DNA of 64,000 nt from an uncultured Candidatus Melainabacteria bacterium (GTDB lineage Bacteria; Cyanobacteriota; Vampirovibrionia; Gastranaerophilales; Gastranaerophilaceae), in NCBI GenBank assembly GCA_934726055.1, contig CAKVCZ010000003.1, positions 62,001 to 126,000 of the forward strand, in the 5' to 3' direction. A model generated the notes under the pieces. It did no database searches. It saw only the letters and a list, made by a program, of their open reading frames with translations, and had not been told where the DNA came from. Each line of letters opens with the position of its first letter. The first letter of the stretch is position 1. The translations under genes were made by a program, and so were the position numbers. Positions 54,191 through 62,301 of the stretch are shown piece by piece.

Positions 54191-54886
54191 ATGAGAAATG
54201 ACGGACGAAAAAATAATGAATTAAGACCAATCAAATTTACAAAAGATTTTACAAAAAATGCATTGGGTTCTGTTTTGGTTGAATTTGGAGATACAAGAGT
54301 TATCACAACGGCTTCTGTTGACATGAAACAACCAAAGTGGATGGATAAAGAAGCTACTCAAGGTTGGGTAACAGCAGAATATTCCTTACTTCCGTCATCA
54401 ACATCAACAAGATGTGAAAGAGAAAGAACAAAAATTTCAGGCAGAACACAAGAAATACAACGATTAATAGGCAGAAGTCTAAGAGCTTGTGTTGATATGG
54501 AAAAATTACCAAAAATGACAATTACAATTGATGCCGATGTTATTCAAGCTGATGGCGGCACAAGAACTGCAAGTATTTGTGGAGGTTTTATGGCTCTAAA
54601 AATAGCTGTACAAAAGCTCTTAGAACAAGGGTTATTAGATGAAAATCCTATAAAGGAAGAAATTGCTGCAATTTCAGTTGGTATAATAGATGATGAAGTT
54701 CGACTAGACTTGTGTTATGAAGAAGATTCAAGAGCACAAGTTGATTCAAATGTTGTTATGACCAAATCAGGTAAAATAATTGAGTTTCAAACAACTGCAG
54801 AAGGTGAGCCATATAATCAAGAACAATTAATGGAAATTTTTAATATGGCAAAATCAGGAATTGATACAATTATTAAGATGTATTAA
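54191..54886 (+). CDS. rph: Ribonuclease PH
   Basis: 231 residues. A phosphorolytic exoribonuclease that trims tRNA 3' ends. MRNDGRKNNELRPIKF at the start, NALGSVLVEFGDTRV, WVTAEYSLLPSSTSTRCERE, RTQEIQRLIGRSLRA and ADVIQADGGTRTASICG are all family blocks. ATG 54191 is chosen (GAAAGG seven bases upstream) over ATG 54170 and an upstream extension that overlaps the zinc-ribbon gene. A second phosphorolytic enzyme, pnp, is 7 kb away. It is convergent with the PurD-like gene, with only 4 bp between stops. Confidence 0.96.
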   Translation: MRNDGRKNNELRPIKFTKDFTKNALGSVLVEFGDTRVITTASVDMKQPKWMDKEATQGWVTAEYSLLPSSTSTRCERERTKISGRTQEIQRLIGRSLRACVDMEKLPKMTITIDADVIQADGGTRTASICGGFMALKIAVQKLLEQGLLDENPIKEEIAAISVGIIDDEVRLDLCYEEDSRAQVDSNVVMTKSGKIIEFQTTAEGEPYNQEQLMEIFNMAKSGIDTIIKMY

Positions 54887-54890
54887 AATT

Positions 54891-56153
54891 CTAATAACTG
54901 TTTACAAGGCACAAATCTTTTCGATATTTTTTGCCTTCAAATGTGATTGTGTCAAGTTCTTCATACAGATTGTTTACGGCAATAGATATAGTTTTTGCGT
55001 TTTTCGTAACTAACAAAGTTCTTCCGCCGACAGTTTCATATTCAAGATATTTATTTTTTCTTGTATTAAAATGGGCTATTTTTGTTGATTCATCAAGATT
55101 ATCAAGTCCATATATTATTGCTCCGCTTTTTCTTCCTGAAGAAAGAACAGCAGAAACAGAAAAATCATCAGATATATTGATATTTGAATAATCGTCTGCA
55201 AATGAACCAGTTGCACAAGCTTGCATTAATAAGTATAAATCATCATTTATAAGAGATAAAACACTCTGACAATCGTGTTCTTGCAGTGAAGAATTAAATT
55301 CTAAAGCAACAACTTCTCCATCCGGAGTTAATACTGCATCCACACCTAAAATTCCTACGTATGGAGTTTCATTTTGAGCTAAAGTTTCCAGTGCAGGAAA
55401 AATAATTTCGTTCATAATGAATTGTTCATTATCTAAAGATATTTTATAATCAGGTGCAAAGCAACCCATTCCAGGAGTTAAAAGTCCTCCGTCGCCGTCA
55501 AGATCGAATTTGTAGTTTGCCACGCTTGTAAGTGGTAGTGCATTGTATCCGTCTGTTATTACATAGAATGAAAATTCATGTCCGTAAACAAAATCTTCTA
55601 AAATGATTCTTTGTTCGCCTCTTAAAAATGATTCATCAATGAAATCTCTTGCAATATCAAAAGATCCACAGACCAAAGTTCCGTTACTGCCTCTAAATTC
55701 ATCTGTTTTTACAACGATTGGCAATTCTGCATTTCTAACGTAATCAGTTGCTAAGTTAGATTTTTCAAAAATGCCGAATTTTGGTGTTGGCACTCTTAAT
55801 TTATACATAAATCTTTTACCATAAGATTTGCAAGTACAAATTTCAGCACTTTTGGCAGTAGGCCCAAAAACTTGTTGACCGTTATCGGTAAAAAATCCTA
55901 CGACATCAGCTTTAATCGCTTTTTCACTCAAAACTACCGTTAAATCAACATTATTTTCAAGTGCAAATTCCAACAATTCAATAGGAGAATTTTCTCTTAT
56001 ATCTACACATTCACAAAATTCTTTCATTGCATCATTTCCGGGGGCAACAAAAATTTTTTCTATATAATCTAATTCAGAAAGTTTTTTTGCAAATGCATAT
56101 TCTTTTGCACAATTTCCAATAATTAATACATTTTTATGATTTAACTTTTTCAT
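54891..56153 (-). CDS. Divergent PurD-like ATP-grasp ligase
   Basis: 420 residues, the length of PurD (GAR synthetase), with the domain order Rossmann-like N domain, ATP-grasp and C-terminal domain. Matches include VAPGNDAM, FGPTAKSAE, PTPKFGIF, VVKTDEF, EDFVYGHEFSF and a C-terminal PurD-like strand region. But several near-invariant PurD motifs are changed: GGGGREHA is GNCAKEYA, the GPNTGGMGAYSP loop is LLTPGMGCFAP, and the ExNxRFGDPE metal site is LEFNSSLQEHDCQ. It may be a true but diverged PurD or a paralog with another acceptor. No other purine genes are nearby. There is no Shine-Dalgarno sequence; TATAAT ends six bases before the ATG. Confidence 0.75.
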   Translation of the reverse strand: MKKLNHKNVLIIGNCAKEYAFAKKLSELDYIEKIFVAPGNDAMKEFCECVDIRENSPIELLEFALENNVDLTVVLSEKAIKADVVGFFTDNGQQVFGPTAKSAEICTCKSYGKRFMYKLRVPTPKFGIFEKSNLATDYVRNAELPIVVKTDEFRGSNGTLVCGSFDIARDFIDESFLRGEQRIILEDFVYGHEFSFYVITDGYNALPLTSVANYKFDLDGDGGLLTPGMGCFAPDYKISLDNEQFIMNEIIFPALETLAQNETPYVGILGVDAVLTPDGEVVALEFNSSLQEHDCQSVLSLINDDLYLLMQACATGSFADDYSNINISDDFSVSAVLSSGRKSGAIIYGLDNLDESTKIAHFNTRKNKYLEYETVGGRTLLVTKNAKTISIAVNNLYEELDTITFEGKKYRKDLCLVNSY

Positions 56154-56159
56154 AAAACG

Positions 56160-56165
56160 ATTATA
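56160..56165 (-). promoter_or_regulatory. -10 box of the PurD-like gene, leaderless geometry
   Basis: TATAAT on the minus strand, six bases, then ATG 56153. No good -35 hexamer is evident at 16-18 bases. Confidence 0.55.
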
Positions 56166-56300
56166 CTACATAAATGAGAGTAGATTTGTTAAGATATATT
56201 AATTTTTTATAATAAATTTCGATAAAAAATATGACTTAAAAAAAAATATCATTAAATAAAACTTGTCGAGAGAGAAATATGAGTGAGAGAGGTCTGCATT

Positions 56301-56555
56301 ATGGCAAATACAAACAATATAATTACATTATTCAATAATTTTTTAGCAACACCATCAGTTAAACAACAACCAACAACTACAACAACGGCAGTTCAACCGG
56401 TGGATTCAAATCCGTTTAATCCAAATCCATTTGTAACAAAAAATATTGATATGAATAATTATGCAAAAAACAGACCTGTTGAAGGTGGTTATTTTGCAGG
56501 ATACTACAATGGCAGACCAAATATTGTTGGCAGAAGACTATTTGTAGAAGTATAA
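56301..56555 (+). CDS. Small Thr/Asn/Pro-rich protein
   Basis: 84 residues, no recognised family. A helix-like N-terminus (NNIITLFNNFLATPSVKQQ) is followed by a Thr/Gln run, NPFNPNPF and a Gly/Tyr/Arg-rich C-terminus. ATG 56301 is preferred, with AGAGG about ten bases upstream; GTG 56283 would add six residues. It lacks a signal peptide, like several other S/T/N/Q-rich proteins in this window. It is divergent from the PurD-like gene. Confidence 0.55.
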   Translation: MANTNNIITLFNNFLATPSVKQQPTTTTTAVQPVDSNPFNPNPFVTKNIDMNNYAKNRPVEGGYFAGYYNGRPNIVGRRLFVEV

Positions 56556-56585
56556 ATTTAGCTAAAATAAAATCTTAAAAGAGAA

Positions 56586-56616
56586 GGTCATGCTAGTTAA
56601 TTTGATTAGCATGACC
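56586..56616. terminator. Hairpin overlapping the dehydrogenase stop codon
   Basis: GGTCATGCTA pairs with TAGCATGACC; the arms include the last codons and the TAG of the minus-strand dehydrogenase. Behind it on that strand is TTCTCTTTTAAG, a weak T-tract, so it probably terminates both neighbouring transcripts inefficiently. Confidence 0.55.
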
Positions 56617-57621
56617 TCCTTGTATGCAATTTTCAATAGAATCAAATGTTTTTTTCAATATTTCATCAAGTGCATCTTGAGTGTTGTATGCAACGTGTGG
56701 TGTTGCAATAACATTTGGCATTTGTGCGATGATTCTTGTAATTATCCCTTTAGCAAGACATTTTTGTTCCATTGATTTTATTTGGTTTGCAACTTGTCGC
56801 GTTGAAAAAATAATTTCTTCGCACTCAGTAACGTCAAGAGCTGCACCTGCGATGCTTTTTTTGATGAGTGCATTATATAAATCCTCGGTATTTATAAGTT
56901 CTCCTCTTGATGTATTAATAATATATACACTCGATTTCATATTTGCAAATTCTTTTCTTGTAATTACGTTTTTTGTTGCTTCTCCGCTTGGCAAATGCAG
57001 AGTTATGATGTCTGAGTTTTTAATTAAGTCTTCTTTTGTTGTATATTTTATGGAGTAGTTATTTGTTAACTCTTTATTTTCATTAATATCGAATGCTAAA
57101 ATTTTCATATTAAATGCATTTGCAAGACGACAAACTTCTGCTCCAATAGTGCCTGTACCCATTACACCTATTGTAAGTTTGTTTAAATCTCGTCCAATAT
57201 AGTTATTGTAGTTAAAATGAAATTTTTTTAAATCTTGATGTGCGACAGGTATTTTTCTTAAAATAGAAATAATGAGTCCGAAAGTGTATTGTGCAACTGC
57301 ATTTTTCCCGAATTCTTCCACATTTAATACTTTAATATTTTTTTTACAGCATGTATTTACATCAATATGTTCAAATCCTGTTGAACGAGTTGCGATAATT
57401 TTTAGATTTTTGAATTTATTTAATACTTTTTTGGTTATGTAAGAACTAATAAAAACGCTGATGACTTCCGTTGTTTCTAATAATTCTTCCGGAAGATTAT
57501 TTACGCTTATTTCATTTAAGCTCTCTTCAAAAAAGTTTAAATCATAATTTTCAAATTTATTTTTACTAAAAAAAGTTTTTTCGGAGTTTTTGTAATCAAA
57601 AATCAAAATTTTTATAGACAT
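56593..57621 (-). CDS. D-isomer-specific 2-hydroxyacid dehydrogenase (D-lactate dehydrogenase-like)
   Basis: 342 residues. NAD-dependent reduction of a 2-keto acid, most likely pyruvate to D-lactate. The N-terminal catalytic domain includes ATRSTGFEHIDVN; the nucleotide-binding motif is GVMGTGTIGAEVCRLA with an acidic residue two strands on (AFDIN), favouring NAD. INTSRGELINTEDL carries the substrate Arg, and TPHVAYNT the catalytic His. GGAAT lies four bases upstream of the ATG. It fits a fermentative metabolism together with pyruvate:ferredoxin oxidoreductase. Other substrates of the D-LDH branch are possible. Confidence 0.88.
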   Translation of the reverse strand: MSIKILIFDYKNSEKTFFSKNKFENYDLNFFEESLNEISVNNLPEELLETTEVISVFISSYITKKVLNKFKNLKIIATRSTGFEHIDVNTCCKKNIKVLNVEEFGKNAVAQYTFGLIISILRKIPVAHQDLKKFHFNYNNYIGRDLNKLTIGVMGTGTIGAEVCRLANAFNMKILAFDINENKELTNNYSIKYTTKEDLIKNSDIITLHLPSGEATKNVITRKEFANMKSSVYIINTSRGELINTEDLYNALIKKSIAGAALDVTECEEIIFSTRQVANQIKSMEQKCLAKGIITRIIAQMPNVIATPHVAYNTQDALDEILKKTFDSIENCIQGGHANQIN

Positions 57622-57787
57622 TTTGTATTCCTTTTTTGAAATTATTGGTTATTATGATGATTTTTTCTATTAGACAAATGTATATAAAACGTGAAAAATG
57701 TTTATTAAATGGTGTAATGATATTTGTATAAAAAACGTTTAAATTGAATATGAAAGGAAAAATACAAAAAACAGAAAGGAAATTTTT

Positions 57788-58270
57788 ATGCAATATCATT
57801 TAATAAAGCATCAGCCTGAGTTATATTTTGATAGTATTCATAATGAATTAAACAATTTTTTACGAGATATGTTTTTACCGACGGCATTTTCTGATCCATT
57901 AACAGTGAAGAAAAATTCCATATGGCGACCGGCAGTGGAAATAAAACAAAATGATCATGAATACAAGGTGAAGGTACAACTCCCCGGTGTAAAAAAAGAT
58001 GACATAAAAGTAGATATAGATAATGATTTTATGACAATATCCGCACAAATGCACGAAGAAAAAGAAGAACACGAACAACAAGAAAACAACGAAAAATATC
58101 ATACTTGTGAATTTAGATATGGACAATATCAAAGAACAGTGTCTTTTGATAATCCGATAAAATCTCAAGAAAGCCATGCAAAATACAAAGATGGCATATT
58201 AACTATAACAGTTCCAAAACAGCATGTAGAAGAAAAGCATTCGACAACTTTAGAAATATCAGAAGAATAA
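57788..58270 (+). CDS. Small heat-shock protein, Hsp20/alpha-crystallin family
   Basis: 160 residues. An ATP-independent chaperone that holds unfolding proteins. The N-terminal arm (about 45) is followed by the alpha-crystallin domain starting at WRPAVEIKQND, with VQLPGVKKDDIKVD and the closing DGILTITVPK (the A-x-x-x-n-G-v-L motif appears as AKYKDGIL). AAAGGA lies seven bases upstream of ATG 57788. No CIRCE element or ROSE-type thermometer was recognised in the 166 bp before it. Confidence 0.94.
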   Translation: MQYHLIKHQPELYFDSIHNELNNFLRDMFLPTAFSDPLTVKKNSIWRPAVEIKQNDHEYKVKVQLPGVKKDDIKVDIDNDFMTISAQMHEEKEEHEQQENNEKYHTCEFRYGQYQRTVSFDNPIKSQESHAKYKDGILTITVPKQHVEEKHSTTLEISEE

Positions 58271-58335
58271 TGCTATGCAATTAACCATAATTTGTGGTCT
58301 GGATTCTTTTTCCGTACAATTGGCATAGTCAGAGG

Positions 58336-58371
58336 CAGCAGGGCTTTCATTAAAAGTCCTGCTGTTATTAC
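58336..58371 (+). terminator. Intrinsic terminator of the Hsp20 gene
   Basis: CAGCAGGGCTTT pairs with AAAGTCCTGCTG (one G-U pair) around a short loop, about 65 bp after the stop. The following T-tract is interrupted (TTATTACGTTTTT). Confidence 0.7.
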
Positions 58372-58495
58372 GTTTTTGTATCAGTCGAAAAGTTCTGTTC
58401 AAAATTGTTAATTTTTGTAAACAAGAATGTAAAAAATCATGCAATATTTTGTTGAGAAAAAACTTATTATATATACGAGAGGATTTTATTAGAGT

Positions 58496-59356
58496 ATGAC
58501 TGTTATTACATTTAAAATGCCATATCAACCAATGCAAAATGTTAATTCATTTGCTGTTAATGGCAAAATGAGTAATAGTTCAGTGCCTGTTAATATTTTC
58601 CCTCAACAAAATACTTTTAATGCAATTGGCTTTAATGCAGGTTTTCAACCTCAAAGTTTTGATATTATGAGTTGGTTTAGAAATATGTTTTCTAACTTCC
58701 AACCTATGCAAATGCCTCAAATGCCAGTTCAAAATCAATCATTTGTACAACCAAATGTTCAATTTGGAATGTTAACTTCAGCAAGAACAACAACATCTTC
58801 TTCAAATAATAGTAATATAACTACTGCTTCAACAGTATCAGTAAAACAATCAGCTAAAGTAAACGAATTAATTTCTAATTCAAATAATTCTCAAATTATT
58901 AATCCACAAGATGCAAAAGTATCTGAAAATGGTTTAAATTTGCTAAAACAATTTGATCATGTTCATTTAACATCATACAAAGATACTGGCAAATATTACT
59001 CTATCGGTTACGGTCATAATGGTCCGGATGTAAAACCAGGTGATACTTGCACTTTAGAAGAGGCTGAAGCAACATTAAGAAAAGATATGGAAAAATTTAC
59101 AAACAATGTTGCAAAACAAGTAAAAGTTCCTCTAACTCAAAACCAATTAGATGCTTTAGCAGTATTTGCTCACAATGTTGGTAATGGTGCTTTCAATAAA
59201 TCAACATTATTGAAAAAATTAAATGCAGGCGATTACGTTGGTGCTGCAAATGAGCTTGATAAATGGGTTCATGCAGGCGGCAAAGTTTTAAAAGGATTAG
59301 TAAAAAGACGTAACGCAGAAAAACAATTATTCTTAAAAGATGTAAAAGTTGCATAA
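58496..59356 (+). CDS. GH24-type (phage lysozyme-like) protein with altered catalytic residues
   Basis: 286 residues. The first 140 are Met/Gln/Pro/Asn/Ser-rich and disordered, with no signal peptide. The C-terminal domain (about 141-280) is T4-lysozyme-like: LTSYKDTGKYYSIGYGHNG, LTQNQLDALAVFAHNVG, STLLKKLN and LKGLVKRRNAEKQLF. The three catalytic positions of T4 lysozyme (Glu11, Asp20, Thr26) fall, with identical spacing, on D154, D163 and S169. The acid is therefore shortened to Asp and the Thr changed to Ser, so wall-cutting activity is doubtful or modified. AGAGGA lies about 14 bases upstream of the ATG, a weak ribosome site. Confidence 0.85.
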   Translation: MTVITFKMPYQPMQNVNSFAVNGKMSNSSVPVNIFPQQNTFNAIGFNAGFQPQSFDIMSWFRNMFSNFQPMQMPQMPVQNQSFVQPNVQFGMLTSARTTTSSSNNSNITTASTVSVKQSAKVNELISNSNNSQIINPQDAKVSENGLNLLKQFDHVHLTSYKDTGKYYSIGYGHNGPDVKPGDTCTLEEAEATLRKDMEKFTNNVAKQVKVPLTQNQLDALAVFAHNVGNGAFNKSTLLKKLNAGDYVGAANELDKWVHAGGKVLKGLVKRRNAEKQLFLKDVKVA

Positions 59357-59361
59357 TATAT

Positions 59362-59394
59362 AAAAAGGCTTGATTTTAAATCAAGCCTTTTTAT
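59362..59394. terminator. Intrinsic terminator, bidirectional
   Basis: AAAAAGGCTTGATTT pairs with AAATCAAGCCTTTTT around one or two bases. It serves the lysozyme-like gene and, on the other strand, cysE. Confidence 0.93.
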
Positions 59395-59397
59395 ATG

Positions 59398-60066
59398 TTA
59401 ATCACAAATATCTTCTTGTTGAGTATGTTCTATTCCGAGTTTTTCCTGAATTTCTTTTATTTCATAATTCATTCTTTGAATCTTACATTTTATAGGATCA
59501 GGTATTCTGTTGTGCATTAGAGTTCCGTTTTCATCGTAGTATTTTTGTTTAACTATTCTTCCGGGAATTCCGACAACAGTTGCATAATCAGGAACGTTAT
59601 CCACAACAACAGAGCCTGCACCGACTCTTACGTGTTTTCCAAGGGTTATGTTCCCTAAAACTTTTGCCCCTGCTCCAACAATTACTCCATCTTCCAATGT
59701 AGGATGTCTTTTTCCTTTATCTTTACCTGTTCCACCAAGAGTTACTTGCTGATAGATAAGGACATCATTACCTATTATTGTTGTTTCGCCAATTACAACA
59801 CCCTCACCATGGTCAATAAAAAATCTTTCTCCGATTTGTGCACCCGGATGAATTTCTATTCCTGTTAAGATTCTCATAATAAATGAAATAAACCTTGGTA
59901 TGAATGGAACATTTAGCTTATATAATTTATGTGATAATCTGTGCATCAAAAGAGCGTGTAATCCCGGATAACAAAAGATAACTTCAAAAATATTTTTTGC
60001 AGCAGGATCTTTTTCATAGATAGTTTTAATATCATCTTTTATGTGAAAAATCGCTCTATTTATCAT
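59398..60066 (-). CDS. cysE: Serine O-acetyltransferase
   Basis: 222 residues. It acetylates serine with acetyl-CoA, the first step of cysteine synthesis. The left-handed beta-helix hexapeptides are visible, with the catalytic block [41 protein letters not shown] and [13 protein letters not shown]. The short N-terminal helical domain is typical of the Gram-positive/cyanobacterial form rather than the 273-residue E. coli form. AAAGGAAC lies upstream of ATG 60066. No cysK in the window. Confidence 0.94.
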   Translation of the reverse strand: MINRAIFHIKDDIKTIYEKDPAAKNIFEVIFCYPGLHALLMHRLSHKLYKLNVPFIPRFISFIMRILTGIEIHPGAQIGERFFIDHGEGVVIGETTIIGNDVLIYQQVTLGGTGKDKGKRHPTLEDGVIVGAGAKVLGNITLGKHVRVGAGSVVVDNVPDYATVVGIPGRIVKQKYYDENGTLMHNRIPDPIKCKIQRMNYEIKEIQEKLGIEHTQQEDICD

Positions 60067-60087
60067 GATTGTTCCTTTTGTCAGTTA

Positions 60088-60128
60088 AAAAATTAAGTAA
60101 TACCCAATAAAAAAGTATTACTTAATTT
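60088..60128. terminator. Intrinsic terminator of tyrS
   Basis: AATTAAGTAATAC pairs with GTATTACTTAATT; on the minus strand it is followed by TTTTT, between tyrS and cysE. Confidence 0.75.
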
Positions 60129-60163
60129 GTCAATTGTCAATAATCTAAACGTTTATATTAATT

Positions 60164-61381
60164 TTATCTTACAATTTTAGCAAATTTTCTTTTGCCAGCC
60201 TGTAAAATTCCTTCTTTTTCTACTAAAAATGTTGGTTCTGTAACTTTTTCCCCTTCAAATTTTACGCCGCCACCTTGAATAAGACGTTTGCCTTCACCTT
60301 TGGATTGAATGAAGTTAAGTTCTAATAGCAAATCAAGGATATTTTTGCTTTCAGTAAGTTTAACTTCTTGAATATCATCAGGAATACCTTTGTTTGAAAC
60401 TACGTTAATAAAGCCTTCTTGAGCTTTATCGGCATTTTCTTTTCCGTGATATTCTTCTGTAATAATATGAGCAAGACGTAATTTTAAATCACGCGGATTA
60501 CAAGTATTGTTTTCCAATGCATCGTGAACTTCTTTAATTTCGCTATTTTCAAGATCTGTTAAGAGCTCATAGTATTTTAAAATCAATGTATCAGGGATAC
60601 TCATAACTTTTCCGAACATATCAGTTGCACTGTCTGTTAAAGAAATACAGTGTTCAGGGAAGGACTTACTCATTTTTACAACTCCGTCAGTACCTTCAAG
60701 AAGTGGTAAAAGCATTACCAGTTGAGGATATTTTCTTCCGTATGCTGTTTGAATATCACGTCCCAAAAGAGTGTTAAATCTTTGGTCTGTTCCGCCAAAT
60801 TCAATATCTGCATCAATTGCATAAGAATCGTATGCCTGCATTAGAGGATAGAAAAATTCATGAATTGCAATAGCTTTACCTTCAGAGTATCTTTTTGCAA
60901 AATCATCACGAGTCATCATTTGTGCAACTGTTACTTGCGATGCTAATTTTAATAATTCTGTAAAACTTAATTTATGCAACCAATCAGCATTGTTAACAAC
61001 TTCAACTCCGTCTAAATCAATAACTTTAGAGATTTGTTCAAAATATGTTTTGGCATTAGAATCGACTTGCTCTTTTGTAAGAGCAGGTCTTGTTTCAGAT
61101 TTACCTGAAGGATCTCCAATCATAGCAGTGGCTCCGCCTACAATTAAAACAAGCTTGTGTCCTAATTTTTGAAATTCTTTTAATTTTCTCATAACAACGG
61201 TATGTCCCAAGTGCAAATCAGGTCTTGTAGGATCCATACCTAATTTTATACGAAGTGGTTTGTTATTATCATGTGAATATTGTAGCTTTTGTGCCAATTC
61301 CATAACTCCACCAGGTAAAATTTCACAACTTCTACCGATTTTTTCTGCTTGTTCAATAAATTCTTGTCTGATTTCTGCCAT
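60164..61381 (-). CDS. tyrS: Tyrosyl-tRNA synthetase
   Basis: 405 residues, a class I synthetase of the TyrRZ-like long form. The HIGH motif is H57-L-G-H60 in DPTRPDLHLGHTVV, and the KMSKS motif is VVKMSKSFPEH. An S4 RNA-binding domain forms the C-terminus (about 340-405). The start ATG is preceded by AGAGGATATC. No T-box was recognised upstream: the 30 bp before the start codon run into the promoter of a divergent gene. Confidence 0.97.
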   Translation of the reverse strand: MAEIRQEFIEQAEKIGRSCEILPGGVMELAQKLQYSHDNNKPLRIKLGMDPTRPDLHLGHTVVMRKLKEFQKLGHKLVLIVGGATAMIGDPSGKSETRPALTKEQVDSNAKTYFEQISKVIDLDGVEVVNNADWLHKLSFTELLKLASQVTVAQMMTRDDFAKRYSEGKAIAIHEFFYPLMQAYDSYAIDADIEFGGTDQRFNTLLGRDIQTAYGRKYPQLVMLLPLLEGTDGVVKMSKSFPEHCISLTDSATDMFGKVMSIPDTLILKYYELLTDLENSEIKEVHDALENNTCNPRDLKLRLAHIITEEYHGKENADKAQEGFINVVSNKGIPDDIQEVKLTESKNILDLLLELNFIQSKGEGKRLIQGGGVKFEGEKVTEPTFLVEKEGILQAGKRKFAKIVR

Positions 61382-61530
61382 TGATATCCTCTTTTTGGTA
61401 ATTCTATTACAATTTGAATTATATCAAAAAAAATAAACTTTACAAAACTTTTTATTTCAAAGAAATTATTAAAGTTCTAAAAAAAAATGTCGATAAAAAA
61501 TTTGCCACTTTAAAGAGAGGAGATATGCCT

Positions 61531-61902
61531 ATGGTTAATTCTATATCAAGTGTAAATGGAGCAACACCTACAACTGCTGCCGCTGCGGTATCAAGTACAA
61601 CTGCTGTTGAACAAACGGCAAAAGAAGAAGAACAAGCAAAAAAAGCTGAGGAACAACCTGTAACTCTTGAGAATAAAGCTGAAAAAAATAATACCGGATT
61701 TGATAGAATAACACTTCAAAATATGGTTCATTCATATATAGAAAGACTCAAAAAAGCAAACGATTATCCAATGGTAATTAGCCGTTTAGATGATTATTTA
61801 GCATTGTTTAATATTGATCAATTTATGGTTAAATATCCAAATATATCTACTGAAAGCGATTTTAATTCTATTATGTATAATGAAACCTCTAAATATTTAT
61901 AA
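61531..61902 (+). CDS. Small Ala/Thr/Glu-rich protein with helical C-terminus
   Basis: 123 residues, no recognised family. An S/T/A-rich N-terminus and a Lys/Glu-rich linker precede a folded-looking C-terminal segment (FDRITLQNMVHSYIERLKKA, then YPMVISRLDDYLALFNI). ATG 61531 is chosen because AGAGGAG lies eight bases upstream; ATG 61525 is only two bases from that site, and 37 more residues of open frame upstream overlap the tyrS promoter zone. There is no signal peptide. Confidence 0.6.
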   Translation: MVNSISSVNGATPTTAAAAVSSTTAVEQTAKEEEQAKKAEEQPVTLENKAEKNNTGFDRITLQNMVHSYIERLKKANDYPMVISRLDDYLALFNIDQFMVKYPNISTESDFNSIMYNETSKYL

Positions 61903-62301
61903 TATTGTTTTTGAGGAAAATTTTGCTTTGTCAGAAACGCACTCCGTGTAGGGGAACTTTTTTAGAAAAAGTTCCTGAAAATCCAGTATGAACTTCGTTC
62001 ATTAGTCAATTTCAACCCCAGTGTCAGCAACTTACAAAATGTAAAACAAGCTGACACGTGTTGTTGCAGCCCTAACTATTCCAAACTTAATTGCTCTTTG
62101 GGAAATTTAAGCATTATAGTAAATAGTGGGTTCAAATAAAAGAAAAAGAGGGTGGGAAGCCCTCTTGTACTTGAATTTACTCTAAAATCGTTCTCTGTCT
62201 GTTTTTATTTCTTTCGCACGGTAAATAAGCTATTTTAATAATAACTTATTCACCGTATATAATACTAACACTACCATTCCTTTTGCACTAAAGGTAATTT
62301 A
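61903..62301. other. Gene-free, hairpin-rich stretch
   Basis: No gene is seen in about 400 bp. Inverted repeats follow one another: GGAACTTTTT/AAAAAGTTCC (61953-61975); ATGAAC-TTC-GTTCAT (61988-62002); GTGTCAGC/GCTGACAC (62021-62057) enclosing TTACA/TGTAA; GAGGG/CCCTC (62148-62164); and ACGGT-x-AATAAG/CTTATT-x-ACCGT (62217-62256). The second hairpin and a nearby ATTAGTC recall the GTTCATT and ATTAGTC elements of the 107-bp repeats at 19.7 kb. Confidence 0.65.
62146..62166 (-). terminator. Probable terminator of the flagellar transcript
   Basis: GAGGG/CCCTC hairpin followed on the minus strand by TTTTTCTTTTATTT, 136 bp after the flagellar hook-type gene. Confidence 0.6.

Noticed and set aside
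61382..61530. T-box upstream of tyrS, and an N-terminal extension of the small gene at 61531.
   Set aside because: The gap before tyrS is too short for a T-box and shows no T-box consensus; the extra open frame lacks a ribosome site and covers the promoter zone.
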